From: Conchocele bisecta
Lineage: Eukaryota; Mollusca; Bivalvia; Lucinida; Thyasiridae
Reading direction: 5' to 3'
Assembly (NCBI GenBank): GCA_029237695.1
Contig: CM055277.1
Location: 43,310,242-43,374,241 of the forward strand
DNA length: 64,000 nt
The notes beneath the pieces are model-generated. The model did not search any database. It worked only from the letters and a program-made list of their open reading frames with translations, and was not told the DNA's origin. Below, one piece after another: positions 1 through 12,305 of the stretch. Numbering within the stretch: the first letter of the stretch is position 1; the number at the start of each line of letters is the position of its first letter. The translations under genes were made by a program, and so were the position numbers.

Positions 1-184
1 GGAGAGGGAGGCATCAATGGGAGTAGGGTAGTGCTGAAGTTTGGTGGACTTGTGATCAGGAAATGCAGAGATATGGAAGAAGCAAACAAGGTGTAGGTGA
101 GAACAGGTTAAAGGTTGACGATGGAGTTAAAAAAACTAGAAATATGTCCATGGGACATGGATGCCCCCACTCGCAGCATGTATC

Positions 185-1215
185 AATTATGTGACCTTGA
201 CATTGGGCATAAGTACCCAGGTATATATGTGACACTCATTACATTCAGATATACATAGTTGCAAAATATTATTGAAATCCATAACGAGGATCAAAAGAAA
301 TGGAGTTAAACACACTTGCTAAATGTACTTGCTGAACGTAAATAGTATACTAAGTCCAATTATGTGACCTTGACCTTGGACGTAGGTACCCAGGTATATA
401 TGTGACACTCCATTATATTCAGATATACATAGTTGCCAAATATTGCTGAAATCCATAACAATGATCAACGATCAAAAGAAATGGAGGTAAACACATTTGC
501 TAAACGTAAATACCAAGTCCAATTATGTGACCTTGACCTTGGATGTAAGAACCCGGGTACACATGTGACACTCCATTATGTGCAGGTATACACTGTAGCT
601 AAATATTATTGAAATCCATCAAGTAGGTCCAAAGAAATCAAGTTAAACGTATTTGCTTAACTCATTTGCTAAACGTAAACAATAAGTCCTATTTCGTGAC
701 CTTGGGCATAGAAACCCGGGTACATATGTGACACTCTATTATATTCAGGTATGTTGCCAAATATTATTTAAATCCATCAAGCGATTCCAAAGAAATCAAG
801 TTAGCCAATTTGCTAAACGCATTTGCTAAACGTAAATACCAAGTCCAATTATGTGACCTTGACCTTGGGCGTAAGAACCCAGGTACACATGTGACACTCC
901 ATTATGTTCAGTATACACTGTTGCCAAATATTATTGAAATCCATCATGTATTTCCAAAGAAATCAAGCTAAACGTATTTGCTTAACACATTTGCTAAACG
1001 TAAACACCAAGTCCTATTTCGTGACCTTGACCGTGAGCATAGAAACCCGGGTACATATGTGATACTCTATTATATTCAGGTATACATGTATACTGGTGTC
1101 AAATATTATTGAAATGCATCAAGCGGTTCCAAAGAAATCAAGTTAGCGAATTTGCTAAGCGCAAATGCTGAACGTAAACACTAACAGTCACACAGTGACC
1201 TTGACCTTGGATCTT
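185..1215. repeat. Tandem array, about 167-bp unit, 7 copies
   Basis: The landmark GTGACCTTGA recurs near 191, 364, 527, 696, 853, 1021 and 1195, giving spacings of 157-174 bp. Each unit continues with a CCCGGGTAC/CCCAGGTAT block, ATGTGACACTC and a TATTGAAATCCATC block. From about 527 two subtypes alternate (AATTATGTGACC against ATTTCGTGACC), so the later part is a dimeric higher-order array. No coding sense is visible. Confidence 0.85.
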
Positions 1216-2100
1216 AGGGCTTGGGTCGTATGTGAAACAAAGCAGCATCCGTGGACACACATTGTGGTCAAAAATTTAATAATTTTTCAGGACGGACAAT
1301 GGTAATCCATAATGCCCCCTCCACTCTCGTGGTGAGGCATAAAAATGCAAAACAATAACAATTTTGTGTATGCATAACAAATGTTTTTAATACATGTATA
1401 AACGGCAGCACGATTGACCCAAATCTACCCAAATCTTACCCCAATCTACCCAAATCTTCATTAAAAATAACATTTATGATTATATTATATGCTTTTTCTA
1501 CAATATATCATTAGTATATCATATATAAATAAGCACATTTTGACCGAAAAAAGGAAGAATAAAGCACATATTTCCGCGGGAAATCAATTAATATAGCATT
1601 ATTATAAAGGGAGACTACCGTGTCTCAGTTGTCTATCATTGATCATGATTGCGTATCGCATATATGTGGCTGTGACTGGAGAAATGAGGTTTATGGGTGT
1701 TGTGACCAGTGTAGATCCAGATCAGCCTGTGCATCCGCACACAGGTTGAAGTAACGGACCGAGGTTTATAAATACATTAAATATGCCTAAAAGCATCAAT
1801 AAACTAGAGGATTGTTTTTCAGACAAAAACATATGTCTCCCCCAATACCACCACTGCATGTTATCAGGACTTGGAAAAGTAGAATTTAAGGCAGCAACAG
1901 CATATATGTAGCTACCTTGTATTTTCTGCGTAAGTTAGCTGCATATTGTGAGATAAAATAAAAAGTGAGGAAATATGGAAATTGAAACGTCAGGCATAAA
2001 AAGCCGAAAGTACATGTATGATTGAGCTGACACCTAATATAATCAACATTATCATATATGAGATTTTTGCCGAAAAATGATTTCTATAAATGGCCACAGC
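1216..2100. other. Non-coding, AT-rich, with one MITE fragment
   Basis: No gene is seen. Positions 1660-1742 are the left half of the foldback family called M1 here (GTGGCTGTGACTGGAGAAAT then CCAGTGTAGATCCAGATCAG), which is complete at 20050 and 29530. A short ACCCAAATCT repeat lies at 1417-1452. Confidence 0.6.
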
Positions 2101-2823
2101 ACTAAGTCAAGTGCCATAAGTCCGTGAATACTGGATGAATCCGCATCTAAAACACCAGGTGCGCAACTTCACACGATGACCAGTATTCCTGTAAAGTTTC
2201 GCGACTAACTGAAATACTTTTGAAGATACACACGACACAAGTTGAATATCCCCACTTTTCACTAAGTCAAGGGCCATAACTCCGTGAATACTGGATGAAT
2301 CCGCACCTAAAACAACGGGTGCGCAACTTCACACGATGACCAGTATTCCTGTAAAGTTTCGCGACTAACTGAAATATTTTTGAAGATACGCGCGACACAT
2401 GTTGAATATCCCCACTTTTCACTAAGTCAAGGGCCATAACTCTGTGAATACTGGATGAATCCGCATCTAAAACACCGGGTGCGCAACTTCACACGATGAC
2501 CAGTATTCCTGTAAAATTTCGCGACACTAACTGAAATACTTTTGAAGATACGCGCGACACAAGTAACAGTTGACTATCCCCACTTTTCACTAAGTCAAGT
2601 GCCATAACTCCGTGAATACTGGATGAATCCGCATCTAAAACACCAGGTGCACAACTTCACACGATGACCAGTATTCCTGTAAAGTTTCACGACTAACTGA
2701 AATACTTTTGAAGATACACGCGACACAAGTTGAATATCCCCACTTTTCACTAAGTCACGTGCCATAACTCCGTGAATACTGGATGAATCCGCACCTAAAA
2801 CAACGGGTGCGCAACTTCACACG
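2101..2823. repeat. Tandem array, 160-bp unit, about 4.5 copies
   Basis: ACTAAGTCAAG starts at 2101, 2261, 2421, 2589 and 2749, so spacing is 160, 160, 168 and 160 bp. Units are almost identical and carry CCATAACTCCGTGAATACTG and GCGCAACTTCACACGATGAC. The high identity points to recent amplification. No open frame spans the array. Confidence 0.92.
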
Positions 2824-4577
2824 ACAAACCTCGCTTGTGCGCATAATACTATGTACATGTAATCAGACTGTGTCATGTGGTGTTGTAAGGCTTGATGGTA
2901 CTTTTACCAGAGCCAGGCATGAAACTTTGAAATGTAGATTTTTTTGCTAGTTTGCACACTAGGTGCATAGCAAGGGACCAGATCGGTAACAGTTGAAGAC
3001 TTCAGGGAACGCTCTCTGGCCAGACCAGGTGCAAAATAGGGAACCGTAAACGATTCATGAATCCCATCATAATTTTTACACTTCACATTGCTCCCAACCA
3101 AAGCAAGTTGAGGTTGGTAATAAAATGATGACCTTTACGTGAACCACGGGTCAACATTTCAACAAATCTGAAAATGCATCAGTGGTCGAACAATTTTGTA
3201 GTTTCATTCAGATCGGCTTTTGGGATGGCGGCCATCTTGGATTGCGTTGCACTGCCATTTTTTTTATTACATTTGAAAAGGCTTCAGCAAAGAATAATCC
3301 TGTAACATTTGACCAACATCTGCCAAGCGGTTCCTGAGATATAGCATATAGAAGTTGGTAACTGAAGAATGATCATTTTACCTTTCATCGGCCATCTTGG
3401 ATGACCTAATTGTACGTAATAATGACATTAGCTTGGTACTTGACCATTTGATCAATTACATGCTCCATAAACGCGCTCGCCACGTATTACCATTACCGTT
3501 ACAGGGATACTGGTCCCAGTTGGTACCGGTACCGGCTTATAGAGGTCGCCCAAAAATGGCGACCGACAGCCGTAGTTAATGCTTCTAAAAATAGATAAAA
3601 ACTTGTCGATACCTAAAAATAGTAACATACATCGGACTTTGACATAACTGTATTTGACGATACAGTAAAAACGAAACGGAATGTAGCATTTTAAACGTCA
3701 CAATGTCACCATTGCATGTAAACTGAAGATTTACCGCAGAAATTGACCTTTCACCTTTGGCGCAAGATCAAGGTCATTGAAGGTCATCAGAAAAAATGGC
3801 AACATCGGTTTTCTTGTTGTTTAGACTTTACAGAATACGTTTATAATGGTTGCCAAAATTTATCAGGGCATGTGAACGGGAATGTAGAATGGTCGCACTG
3901 GCGCCTGCACTATATATAATAAAGTTGATTATCTCATGCACTGGCTCAATTAAGACATAGCGAAACAATGCCAGTTGTCAAGTACATACTGTGTACATAT
4001 GCCGGGAGCTAAATTGAAAACAAATTTCAGCACTGCTGTAACAATTTATTGACAAGATTGACAATGACTAACAAACTAAGATGCTGATGATGAAATTGTG
4101 TTTTGTGGCACAGCAACGTATAACTTAAGTCATTTGATTTTGTTCCCAAAAACTTGTGCAAATTTTAATTAAATATATTTACAGAAACTGTGATATTTTA
4201 CCGTTGGAAGATGACGAAATGTATATAGCAATTCATTTGCTATGAAAATTTCATCAACTTTCGACGTCATTTATGGGTTTGTAAATATTTTTCATAAAAT
4301 ATCGAAGATGTTTTTAGGTGCAAAGTCACATGGCGTGTCTCGTATGGATCTAACCTCTCCGCTAATGACAGTGATACTATTCCTGTGACGAACGGCAAAC
4401 AATGTAGGTCCTGATCAGCAAAATATTATGTACTTCAAGTTCAATTAACACAAAAGTTCACTTAAAAAAATCAAAGATTGTTTTCTGTTTCGAAGCAGCG
4501 GCTTTGACAGACTTGACGTAAGCTAGCATCGCGCGAGCTTGTATAACCATCACATGGTCAGCGTCTGAAGACTCCAA
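2824..4577. other. Non-coding, repeat remnants
   Basis: Positions 3215-3415 contain GGCGGCCATCTTGGAT and related pieces of the unit that is tandem at 47.6-48.9 kb. Positions 4190-4350 match one arm of foldback family M2 (TCACATGGCGTGTCTCGTAT). No gene is recognised. Confidence 0.5.
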
Positions 4578-5880
4578 TCAGTTGATGCCGGTAGCGAATG
4601 CCTCAATGGCCACTTGCGTTTTGGGTGGCGGAGGTTGTACAACTGCGTCGTTGTCGTCGTCGTCGTCGTCGTCGTCGCAGGTGTCTTTTTCCCGGTGGAG
4701 CACGCCCCTCACTATCTCGTCATCGGATACGTCATTGTAAGTTGGGCAGTCATCATCACAGGCGATCCAGTCCCGTATTTGCTGGTTGCTGTATCCCTTC
4801 AATGTTGCCTGGAACGTTTAAATTTCACTGTCGGTGACGTACACCAGGTTCGGCGGAGAAACAATCAAATTCCTCGTCTGGTTCGTCGAGAACGAAGGCC
4901 CCACCCAAGCCGTGAGTCCAGCACTTGTTGTGACAGCATCCCAGGCCTTTGCGCTGAGGTAGATCACTCCCTTGATGTTCAGTGTCTTGAGCTCCTCCTC
5001 CGAGTGGGCGATTCTCTGCGTTTGTAATTCACCTTAAAGTTCGCTATGATCCCCTGGTCCAGTAATTTAATTTTCGACGTGGTATTTTTCGGGAGGTACT
5101 CCACTCGTATTTTCCCATCGCGGGTCATCAGCTTGTCGGCGGGAGGGTGTGCTGGGCAGTTGTCCAACAGCAGAAGCACCTTTTTTTCCAAGCAAGCCAT
5201 GGCTTCGCATGTAATCCCTTACTGTCGGTACGAAATGTTTGCAGAACCAGTCTTCAAATACCTTTGCCATTATCCAGGCCTTGTTAGGGTGGTCATATTT
5301 CATTGGTTGTCCTGTTTACATGGTGGAGAGCGCGCAAATTCTTGGATTTGCTGATGATAAGTGGTTTCACTTTGTGGCTGCCAGTCCTGTTAACCGCAAA
5401 CAGTATGGTTACACGGTCTTTCTTTGTCTTTCGCGGCGATGTGGGTCACTCTTAAGAGACAGTGATGTGTCGGGCAACATTTTGTAACACAGTCCCGTCT
5501 CGTCACAAGTATGCACCTGCTCGGGTTTATATCCGCCGTCCTCGATCGTCTGTCGTAGTTGACACGGGTATGCTTCTGCAGCCTCAAAACATGTCCGCCG
5601 ACCGAACTTCCCAATCATTCGCGCTTGCGAAATACCATGCCTAGTCTTGAAACGATGCAACCAGCCATTGCTTGCTTCGAATTTCGATTGCTCACCATTT
5701 AACTTCATGTCCAACACTTTAGCGTGCGCAGCTAGTACTGGTCCGGAAATTGGTCGTCCCTCGCTTGTTTTCTGTGACCACTGGAATAACGCCTGATCTA
5801 ATTTGTCTTCCTCATTCGCTTTTTTGCCAGTCCGATTCTTGTCGACATTTGGATCGATGCGTTAGTTAGCTCATTTTCGG
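4578..5880 (-). pseudogene. Decayed Tigger/pogo-like transposase
   Basis: Reading down the minus strand, about 5830-5720 encodes a Tc5/CENP-B-type helix-turn-helix (LDQALFQWSQ, GRPISGPVLAAHAKVL). Then 5717-5409 gives the second half of that domain (NGWLHRFKTRHGI) and the start of the DDE core (VHTCDETGLCYKMLP). Next come LLLLDNCPAHP at about 5180 and an acidic tail (SDDEIVRGVLHREKDTC, then an Asp run from a GTC repeat at 4648-4679). These are the standard ordered parts of pogo/Tigger DDE transposases, which cut and paste DNA at TA sites. The pieces lie in different frames: one break is near 5410 and another near 5200, so no intact enzyme can be made. It belongs to a DNA transposon and not to a host gene. 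The element's ends were not identified with confidence. Confidence 0.85.
4648..4680. repeat. GTC trinucleotide microsatellite
   Basis: A run of about ten GTC units inside the transposase remnant; on the minus strand it reads as an aspartate tract near the protein's C-terminus. Confidence 0.9.
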
Positions 5881-6565
5881 TTCGTATCCATCCGCGAAGT
5901 CACCTCATTTAAGCCTAAAAAAATAAATAAATATTGAAACAGAATACAAAAAATGTAGTTAACATAAATTTCCAACCCTTAGTTGTTTGTGTTAATTACC
6001 AGTGTGCAGGTAATTAACATGCAGCAAACAAAACAACACAATTTTGTTTTCTGTAAATGACATCGAAAGTTTGCCAAATTTATTCGTAATTTAAAATGCC
6101 TGTAAATGTATACAGCATAAGGATAAAAACCGAGTCAATCACCTAGTGGAAATGATGTCCAGCTGATTGCAGGGAGCATGTTCATTGGCTTAGACAGAAA
6201 CATAGAATTCTATGACTTAGACAACTTGTGACATCATGCTAAAATTATCAATTAATGCACGTGTATGCAGAAATACTGATGATTCGAAATGCTAGCCGCT
6301 GCTACCTCATGTTTGGTACGTACTGAATCATAGAATGTTGCAAACCTTGCTGACTTGTTGCATTGTCCCTATTCTTATGAAACAATATCGGTCTTCCTGT
6401 CCGACCACATTGTCCTGCGCTACCAACTTCTGGTAAATGTTGTTCAAGTGTAGTTGGATAACCAGAACCATGTCACAGGCATCTGTTGCAAACAAAATTT
6501 TCAAACTAGTCCATTTATGAAAAGCGGGTGTTTTTGTTCACAAAAATATGAAAATTACTTGCAAA
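5881..6565. other. Non-coding, no feature recognised
   Basis: AT-rich sequence following the transposase remnant. It contains short direct repeats (TAATTACCAGTG/CAGGTAATTA) but no supported gene or clear element end. Confidence 0.4.
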
Positions 6566-6660
6566 AATTGCAGATCCTTATGAGACGACTCGTCATGAGC
6601 ACGCTCATCTGGATCTACACTTTTTGACACTATACCGGCCTGTGGTGTTGAAAGGTTTAA
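6566..6660. mobile_element. Fragment of TTAA MITE family P1
   Basis: Contains the family core TGAGACGACTCGTCATGAGC followed by a GCTCATCTGGATCTACACTT segment and a GTGTTGAAAGGTTTAA end. It matches the complete copy at 6848-7094. Confidence 0.7.
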
Positions 6661-6847
6661 ATAGTGTTTCTTCTATGTCTGGGAAATGTACATGACATCA
6701 ACACCTTTTCACCGCTTAAATGATGACTTTATACTCGCGTATTATCTGGCGATTGTTACGTACACATATATAGCCATATTATTTGTATGTTAGTTACTGC
6801 CCTGTCTGTCTGCCTTCCACACTATCCTTGTGACCACGATAACTCGT

Positions 6848-7094
6848 TTAACCCTTTCACCCCTAAGTAACTGAATGGGCTGCGATATGTTCGTTTTGCA
6901 ACCAATCCAATCATCGCAAAATGATTTTCAGACTATTCCATTTATAAAAAGGGGGTATTTGTTTTTCTCAAAAATATGAAAATTACTTTCAAACAGTGCA
7001 AATCCTGATGAGACGGCTCGTTACGAGCCGGCTCATCTGGATCTGCACTGTTTGTATAAACCAATATAGTGGGCTTTCGGGTTCAAAGGGTTAA
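6848..7094. mobile_element. TTAA-flanked foldback MITE, family P1
   Basis: The element opens with TTAACCCTTTCACCCC and closes with GGGTTCAAAGGGTTAA. The centre holds the inverted pair GAGACGGCTCG/CGAGCCGGCTC. TTAA ends followed by CCC are the signature of piggyBac-mobilised elements, so this is probably a non-autonomous piggyBac derivative. Other copies or pieces are at 6566, 17208, 20540, 30340, 37715, 51655 and 62665. Confidence 0.8.
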
Positions 7095-7339
7095 GTCCGA
7101 TTTCCATCAAACTTTGTCAACATGCTTATATGTCGATATCTTAGATGAGTTCTCAAACCACAGAAGTCATATGACTTGTTTTGAAGTTATTGCCCTTTGA
7201 TCTTTCCGTCGCTTTTACTTACTTTCTAGTTCTTCCATACTTTATGTCCACCACCTTTTGACCGCTTAAATAAGTACTTTATACTCCCATACCATCTGTT
7301 GATTGTTACGGACATATATCGTCCATGTTACATTTCTGT

Positions 7340-7675
7340 ATGTTCATGTACCGGTAGCACATATTCGTGTTTATCCCGTCAACACAGTACGTATGTGCCG
7401 TGAAACATGGTGCCATGAAACATTTTTGATATTCAGTCAATACGACCTAATCACTACGTATGAATATGTGCGGTGACTGGAGTTATTTTTTGGCATTTAA
7501 AAGCCATTTGTAGGTGTTGACGGGATAAATAGAATAGTAGGTTGGTGCCGTGAATGGGGAAAATATCTGGTGCGGCAAGGAAACGCAGAGCCTCGCCCAT
7601 CCCGTTTCCTAAACCATGCCAGATATTTTTTTCCCATTCACAGCACTAACCTACCATGCTCTCTATATGTCTTCA
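7340..7675. mobile_element. Composite foldback elements
   Basis: Two nested units. GTGTTTATCCCGTCAACAC near 7367 pairs with GTGTTGACGGGATAAATAG near 7513. Beside it, TAGGTTGGTGCCGTGAATGG (about 7541) pairs with CCATTCACAGCACTAACCTA (about 7635). The same two modules recur at 32880-33010 and 34830-34930. Confidence 0.7.
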
Positions 7676-7683
7676 ATTGATTA

Positions 7684-7930
7684 TTTGTTATCCCCTCACT
7701 GATAGGCAAGAGGGGAGATGTAGCGTTAGTCCATGTACGTAGATACGTACACACGTGTAGTAACACCTTTCATGTTTCAATAAGATGAACCATTTTACCA
7801 ATTTTGAAAATAATTGGACACAATGTGTGTCTAGGGATGGTGCTTTGTTTTGCATACAATCCACGTCTGGTCGCTCAAGGTCACTGAGCAGCTATGTTCA
7901 CTTTCTTTGTAAGGCAAATGCGATTAAAGT
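7684..7930. repeat. Dispersed repeat (copy 1 of 3)
   Basis: Starts with TTATCCCCTCACTGATAGGC and includes CACAATGTGTGTCTAGGGAT and CTCAAGGTCACTGAG. Related copies lie inverted at 17590-17830 and direct at 24755-24985. The family is moderately diverged and I do not recognise its class. Confidence 0.7.
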
Positions 7931-8490
7931 TGTTGATTTCTTTGTGCATACAGTTGCATACTTTCTTCTGCATTATGGTCATAATTATTACATACTATAC
8001 AGTGTAGATGTGATTAGACTGTATAATGAGTGGTGAATGTCGTGTTATTGGATGAAACTGAATTACATTTGGTGTGTTTTTCATGGCTTATTTTTATTCT
8101 CAAGTGTTAAATTCCTTGTCAAATTGTTTGTCAATTCTAATTGAAACTTATTATGATAAGGTTGAATCGTGAAATGTCACACGCAGATGTAATGTCTGTA
8201 TAAATTTGATTAAATACATAACATTAAACATCAAGACCACTGATACCCGTGAATGTGTGGCTACATACAATTTCTATTGCAAACTAAGACATTTCAAATG
8301 ACATTCCTAATGATGTGACAATGCAATTATGTTTTGACGTTGACGTCGGCATGTTTTAAATGTATTATTTTTTGATATCTCTGCTCTTTTGGAGGGTGAA
8401 GTCATGTGATAAACAGAACTCAAAAACAAGTTTCCATTAGATATGAGATTTATCAAAGTGAAATGAGTTTTTGAGATCATATATATAGTG

Positions 8491-10427
8491 TAAACATGTA
8501 ATATTGTTTTACCAATATGGGTATCTATTGTAAACATTATGTAATGTTGTTTTACCAATATGGGTATCTATTGTAAACATTATGTAATGTTGTTTTACCA
8601 ATATGGGTAGCTATTGTAAACATTATGTAATGTTGTTTTACCAATATGGGTATCTATTATAAACATTATGTAATGTTGTTTTACTAATATGGGTATCTAT
8701 TGTAAACATTATGTAATGTTGTTTGACTAATATGGGTATCTATTGTAAACATTATGTAATGTTGTTTTACCAATATGGGTATCTATTGTAAACATTATGT
8801 AATGTTCTTTGTTTACCAATACATGTACAAGTATCTATTGTAAACATTATGTAATGTTGTTTTACCAATACAATTATCTATTGTAAACATTATGTAATGT
8901 TGTTTTACCAATACAAGTATCTATTGTAAACATTATGTAATGTTGTTTTACCAATATGGGTATCTATTGTAAACATTATGTAATGTTGTTTTACCAATAT
9001 GGGTATCTATTGTAAACATTATGTAATGTTGTTGCTAGTATCTATTGTAAACATTATGTAATGTGAGCACATGTATCTATTGTAAACATTATGTAATGTT
9101 GTTGCTAGTATCTATTGTAAACATTATGTAATGTGAGCACATGTATCTATTGTAAACATTATGTAATGTGAGTGCATGTAAACATTATGTAATGTGAGCA
9201 CATGTATCTATTGTAAACATTATGTAATGTTGTTTTACCAATATGGGTATCTATTGTAAACATTATGTAATGTGAGCACATGTATCTATTGTAAACATTA
9301 TGTAATGTTGTTGCTAGTATCTATTGTAAACATTATGTAATGTTGTTGCTAGTATCTATTGTAAACATTATGTAATGTGAGCACATGTATCTATTGTAAA
9401 CATTATGTAATGTGAGTGCATGTAAACATTATGTAATGTGAGCACATGTATCTATTGTAAACATTATGTAATGTTGTTGCTAGTATCTATTGTAAACATT
9501 ATGTAATGTGAGCACATGTATCTATTGTAAACATTATGTAATGTGAGTGCATGTAAACATTATGTAATTGTGACACATGTATCTATTGTAAACATTATGT
9601 AATGTTGTTGCTAGTATCTATTGTAAACATTATGTAATGTGAGCACATGTATCTATTGTAAACATTATGTAATGTTGTTGCTAGTATCTATTGTAAACAT
9701 TATGTAATGTGAGCACATGTATCTATTGTAAACATTATGTAATGTGAGTGCATGTAAACATTATGTAATGTGAGCACATGTATCTATTGTAAACATTATG
9801 TAATGTTGTTTTACCAATATGGGTATCTATTGTAAACATTATGTAATGTGAGCACATGTATCTATTGTAAACATTATGTAATGTTGTTGCTAGTATCTAT
9901 TGTAAACATTATGTAATGTTGTTGCTAGTATCTATTGTAAACATTATGTAATGTGAGCACATGTATCTATTGTAAACATTATGTAATGTGAGTGCATGTA
10001 AACATTATGTAATGTGAGCACGTGTATCTATTGTAAACATTATGTAATGTTGTTTTACCAATATGGGTATCTATTATAAACATTATGTAATGTTATTTTA
10101 CCAACACGAGAGTACTGTAAACATTATGTAATGTTGTTGCTAGTATCTATTGTAAACATTATGTAATGTGAGTGCATGTAAACATTGTGTAATGTGAGCA
10201 CATGTATCTATTGTGAATCATAGTAATTGTTTTATCAATATGGGTAATTGAGCACATGTATCCCTATTGTAAACATTATGTAATGTGAGTGCATGTAAAC
10301 ATTATGTAATGTGAGCACATGTATCTATTGTAAACATTATGTAATGTTGTTGCTAGTATCTATTGTAAACATTATGTAATGTGAGCACATGTATCTATTG
10401 TAAACATGTAATGTTGGTTTACCAAAC
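8491..10427. repeat. Minisatellite with composite ATTATGTAAT motif
   Basis: About 1.9 kb built from four unit types sharing the core TGTAAACATTATGTAATG: A (43 bp, TTGTTTTACCAATATGGG lead), B (35 bp, TTGTTGCTAG lead), C (35 bp, TGAGCACATG lead) and D (26 bp, TGAGTGCATG lead). The first dozen units are all A; later units mix. I count about 49 exact ATTATGTAAT copies by eye. The order B-C-B-C-D-C-A-C-B-B-C-D-C occurs twice, from about 9033 and about 9605, so there is a higher-order repeat near 570 bp. Not coding. Confidence 0.95.
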
Positions 10428-11200
10428 ATGCTGCAGGTCAATCAATGAGTCCAAAAATAGGTAAACCAGGTGTATTATCATATCATAGCCTCGTTTTCGT
10501 GTATAATAAATATATGATAGAGCGCACATGTATACATGTCACTATAATAGTGTATCTTGGTGCTCAAAACTAGACATGTACTGTTGCTCAGTTGTATCGA
10601 AGCAGCAGAACTTTTGTTCATTCGAACCTCACAAAACCCATCACTTTTGTCAATATTATTGTGTTATTTTTATGATTGGAGACGGAAATTTTAGGTGAAG
10701 CGGTGAGGATTATCACTATTGCTAAATGTATATGGCCTCAATGTGACATGATCGCCTTGAACATACTCCCAGATTCTTCATGTACTGCAGGAATGTCAAA
10801 TGATGGACTCAATGAAAGAAATATACATGTATTATAAAACATAAACAAATAAAAAATGTCTATATGTATAAAAAAACTAAGATTCAAACTCGCATGCCGA
10901 CATCATTGATATCTGTCCCTCGACTACTTGGTGACAAAGGAATCGGTGACAAAGGAATCCACGCACGGGTATATTTACCTGTCTCACCTATTCTATGTTT
11001 TGTTTTATGACCGATTTGTTTGTATAAACAAGTAGCAAGTTAGAGGTGTACCGCTTTGAGCTGTCGCGTTATTATTGTAAATATTATTGTAAACACGTGC
11101 TATTTTTAAATAGTTTACGTCATATGTTGTAGACATGGTATTTGTATACCAGCGCAAACGCATTAACATTCGATAGAATTGCTAATAATAGTAACATCGT
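10428..11200. other. Non-coding, no feature recognised
   Basis: AT-rich sequence between the minisatellite and a SINE-like segment. It holds a 17-bp direct duplication (GGTGACAAAGGAATC near 10930 and 10946). No gene is seen. Confidence 0.4.
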
Positions 11201-11202
11201 TT

Positions 11203-11300
11203 AGTGCTCTAGTGGGTAGATCTGCTGTTTGGTGATCGGACGGTCGTGAGTTCGAATCCTGCCAAAGGCAAATATTTTTCTCTCGCTTTTACTATTTTGG
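11203..11300 (+). mobile_element. tRNA-derived SINE head
   Basis: CTCTAGTGGGTAGATCTGC resembles a pol III A box, and GTGAGTTCGAATCC at about 11245-11259 is a near-consensus B box at tRNA-like spacing. The cloverleaf is not convincing enough for a functional tRNA; a SINE promoter is the better reading. Confidence 0.6.
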
Positions 11301-11639
11301 CGCCAGAGGTAATGCACACATCCCGAAACAGTCGTGCATTTACTTTTACACAACATTATAAAACACTTCACTTTGAACCTAATCATTGTGAAATGCATTC
11401 TGCACATTCGTGTGTTATTGTGAAAGTCCACCTCGACTCACTACAAATGCAAATATGTTACGGAGAACACCATGTCGAAAAATAAACCTGTCACTTCAGA
11501 TAATAAACAAATAAATAAATAAACGTGGATGCATGTGGTTCAAATTACCATGTTAATTGTTGTTACATGTAATAAAGATGCATTAAAAAGAAAAAGAAAA
11601 CACAAAAACAATATTTAAAAACAAAAAATATATATATAT

Positions 11640-11730
11640 ATATAATGGCCAAAGTGAGGATCGAACGCATGCAGTGCAAACTTAAAATCAAGTGCCACCG
11701 TTAGCCGCCAGTTTACCCACTGCTCCAGTA
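11640..11730 (-). mobile_element. tRNA-derived SINE head, minus strand
   Basis: On the minus strand CTGGAGCAGTGGGTAAACTG (A-box region) is followed by GCATGCGTTCGATCCTCA (B-box region). The spacing is stretched, so this is a retroposon remnant and not a working tRNA gene. A TA microsatellite (about 11629-11643) is adjacent. Confidence 0.55.
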
Positions 11731-11904
11731 TGAGAAACTGTTTTGTCAATCGCAATATATCGATCATGACTATAGCGACGCGCCATAATAAACCGGGAAA
11801 CACCTACAGAAATTCCATGTTTATTTATACACCAATGTTTATATAAACAAAGTATGTAAACAACGCCATGTCAGGCTGGTATACTTATATCGTCTGCGGA
11901 CTAT

Positions 11905-12300
11905 AATGTTGATTTACCAATACTAAGTAATATCTATTGTATACATTATTAATCCTTTCACTGCTGAATTCAATTTTGTCTTCTGCTGTTTATTTTTATC
12001 TTCCATTTTGCTCATCAAAAACATGCTTTGACAACACTTTATAATCATTTCCAATGGAAATGAATCATTTCCAATGGAAATGATTCTAAAGTGATGTCAA
12101 AACATGTTTTTATTCAGAAAGAAGACAAAATACATGTATAACACAACAGCACACACTTTCCGTTTCCCACATTCTAAGTGTTAATATATAATGTTGGTTT
12201 ACCAATACGAGTATTGTAAACAAACACGGGTATCTATTGTAAACATTATGCAATGCCATTACCAATACAAGTTTCTATTGTAAACATTATGAAATTGTGA
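11905..12300. repeat. Minisatellite remnants split by a MITE
   Basis: Pieces of the 8.5-10.4 kb unit (TTTACCAATACTAAGTAATA; TCTATTGTAAACATTATG) occur at 11905-11948 and 12185-12300 on both sides of a TTAA-flanked MITE. This suggests that the ancestral array was longer and has been cut by insertions. Confidence 0.75.
11949..12184. mobile_element. TTAA-flanked foldback MITE, family P2
   Basis: Begins TTAATCCTTTCACTGCTG and ends near TTCTAAGTGTTAA. AAAACATGCTTTGACA pairs with TGTCAAAACATGTTTT around a duplicated central TCATTTCCAATGGAAATGA palindrome. It inserted into minisatellite sequence. Sister copies are at 15526 and 17998. Confidence 0.75.
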
Positions 12301-12305
12301 GATTT

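Noticed and set aside
4614..5027. Plus-strand 137-codon frame with a valine run
   Set aside because: It is antisense to the decayed transposase, whose minus-strand domains are recognisable; the valine run is the reverse reading of the Asp microsatellite.
8491..10427. CRISPR-like array
   Set aside because: The spacers are themselves repeated types A-D, the context is eukaryotic and there are no cas genes; it is a minisatellite.
11203..11275. Functional tRNA gene
   Set aside because: The B box is good but a full cloverleaf with an anticodon stem cannot be drawn; SINE head preferred.
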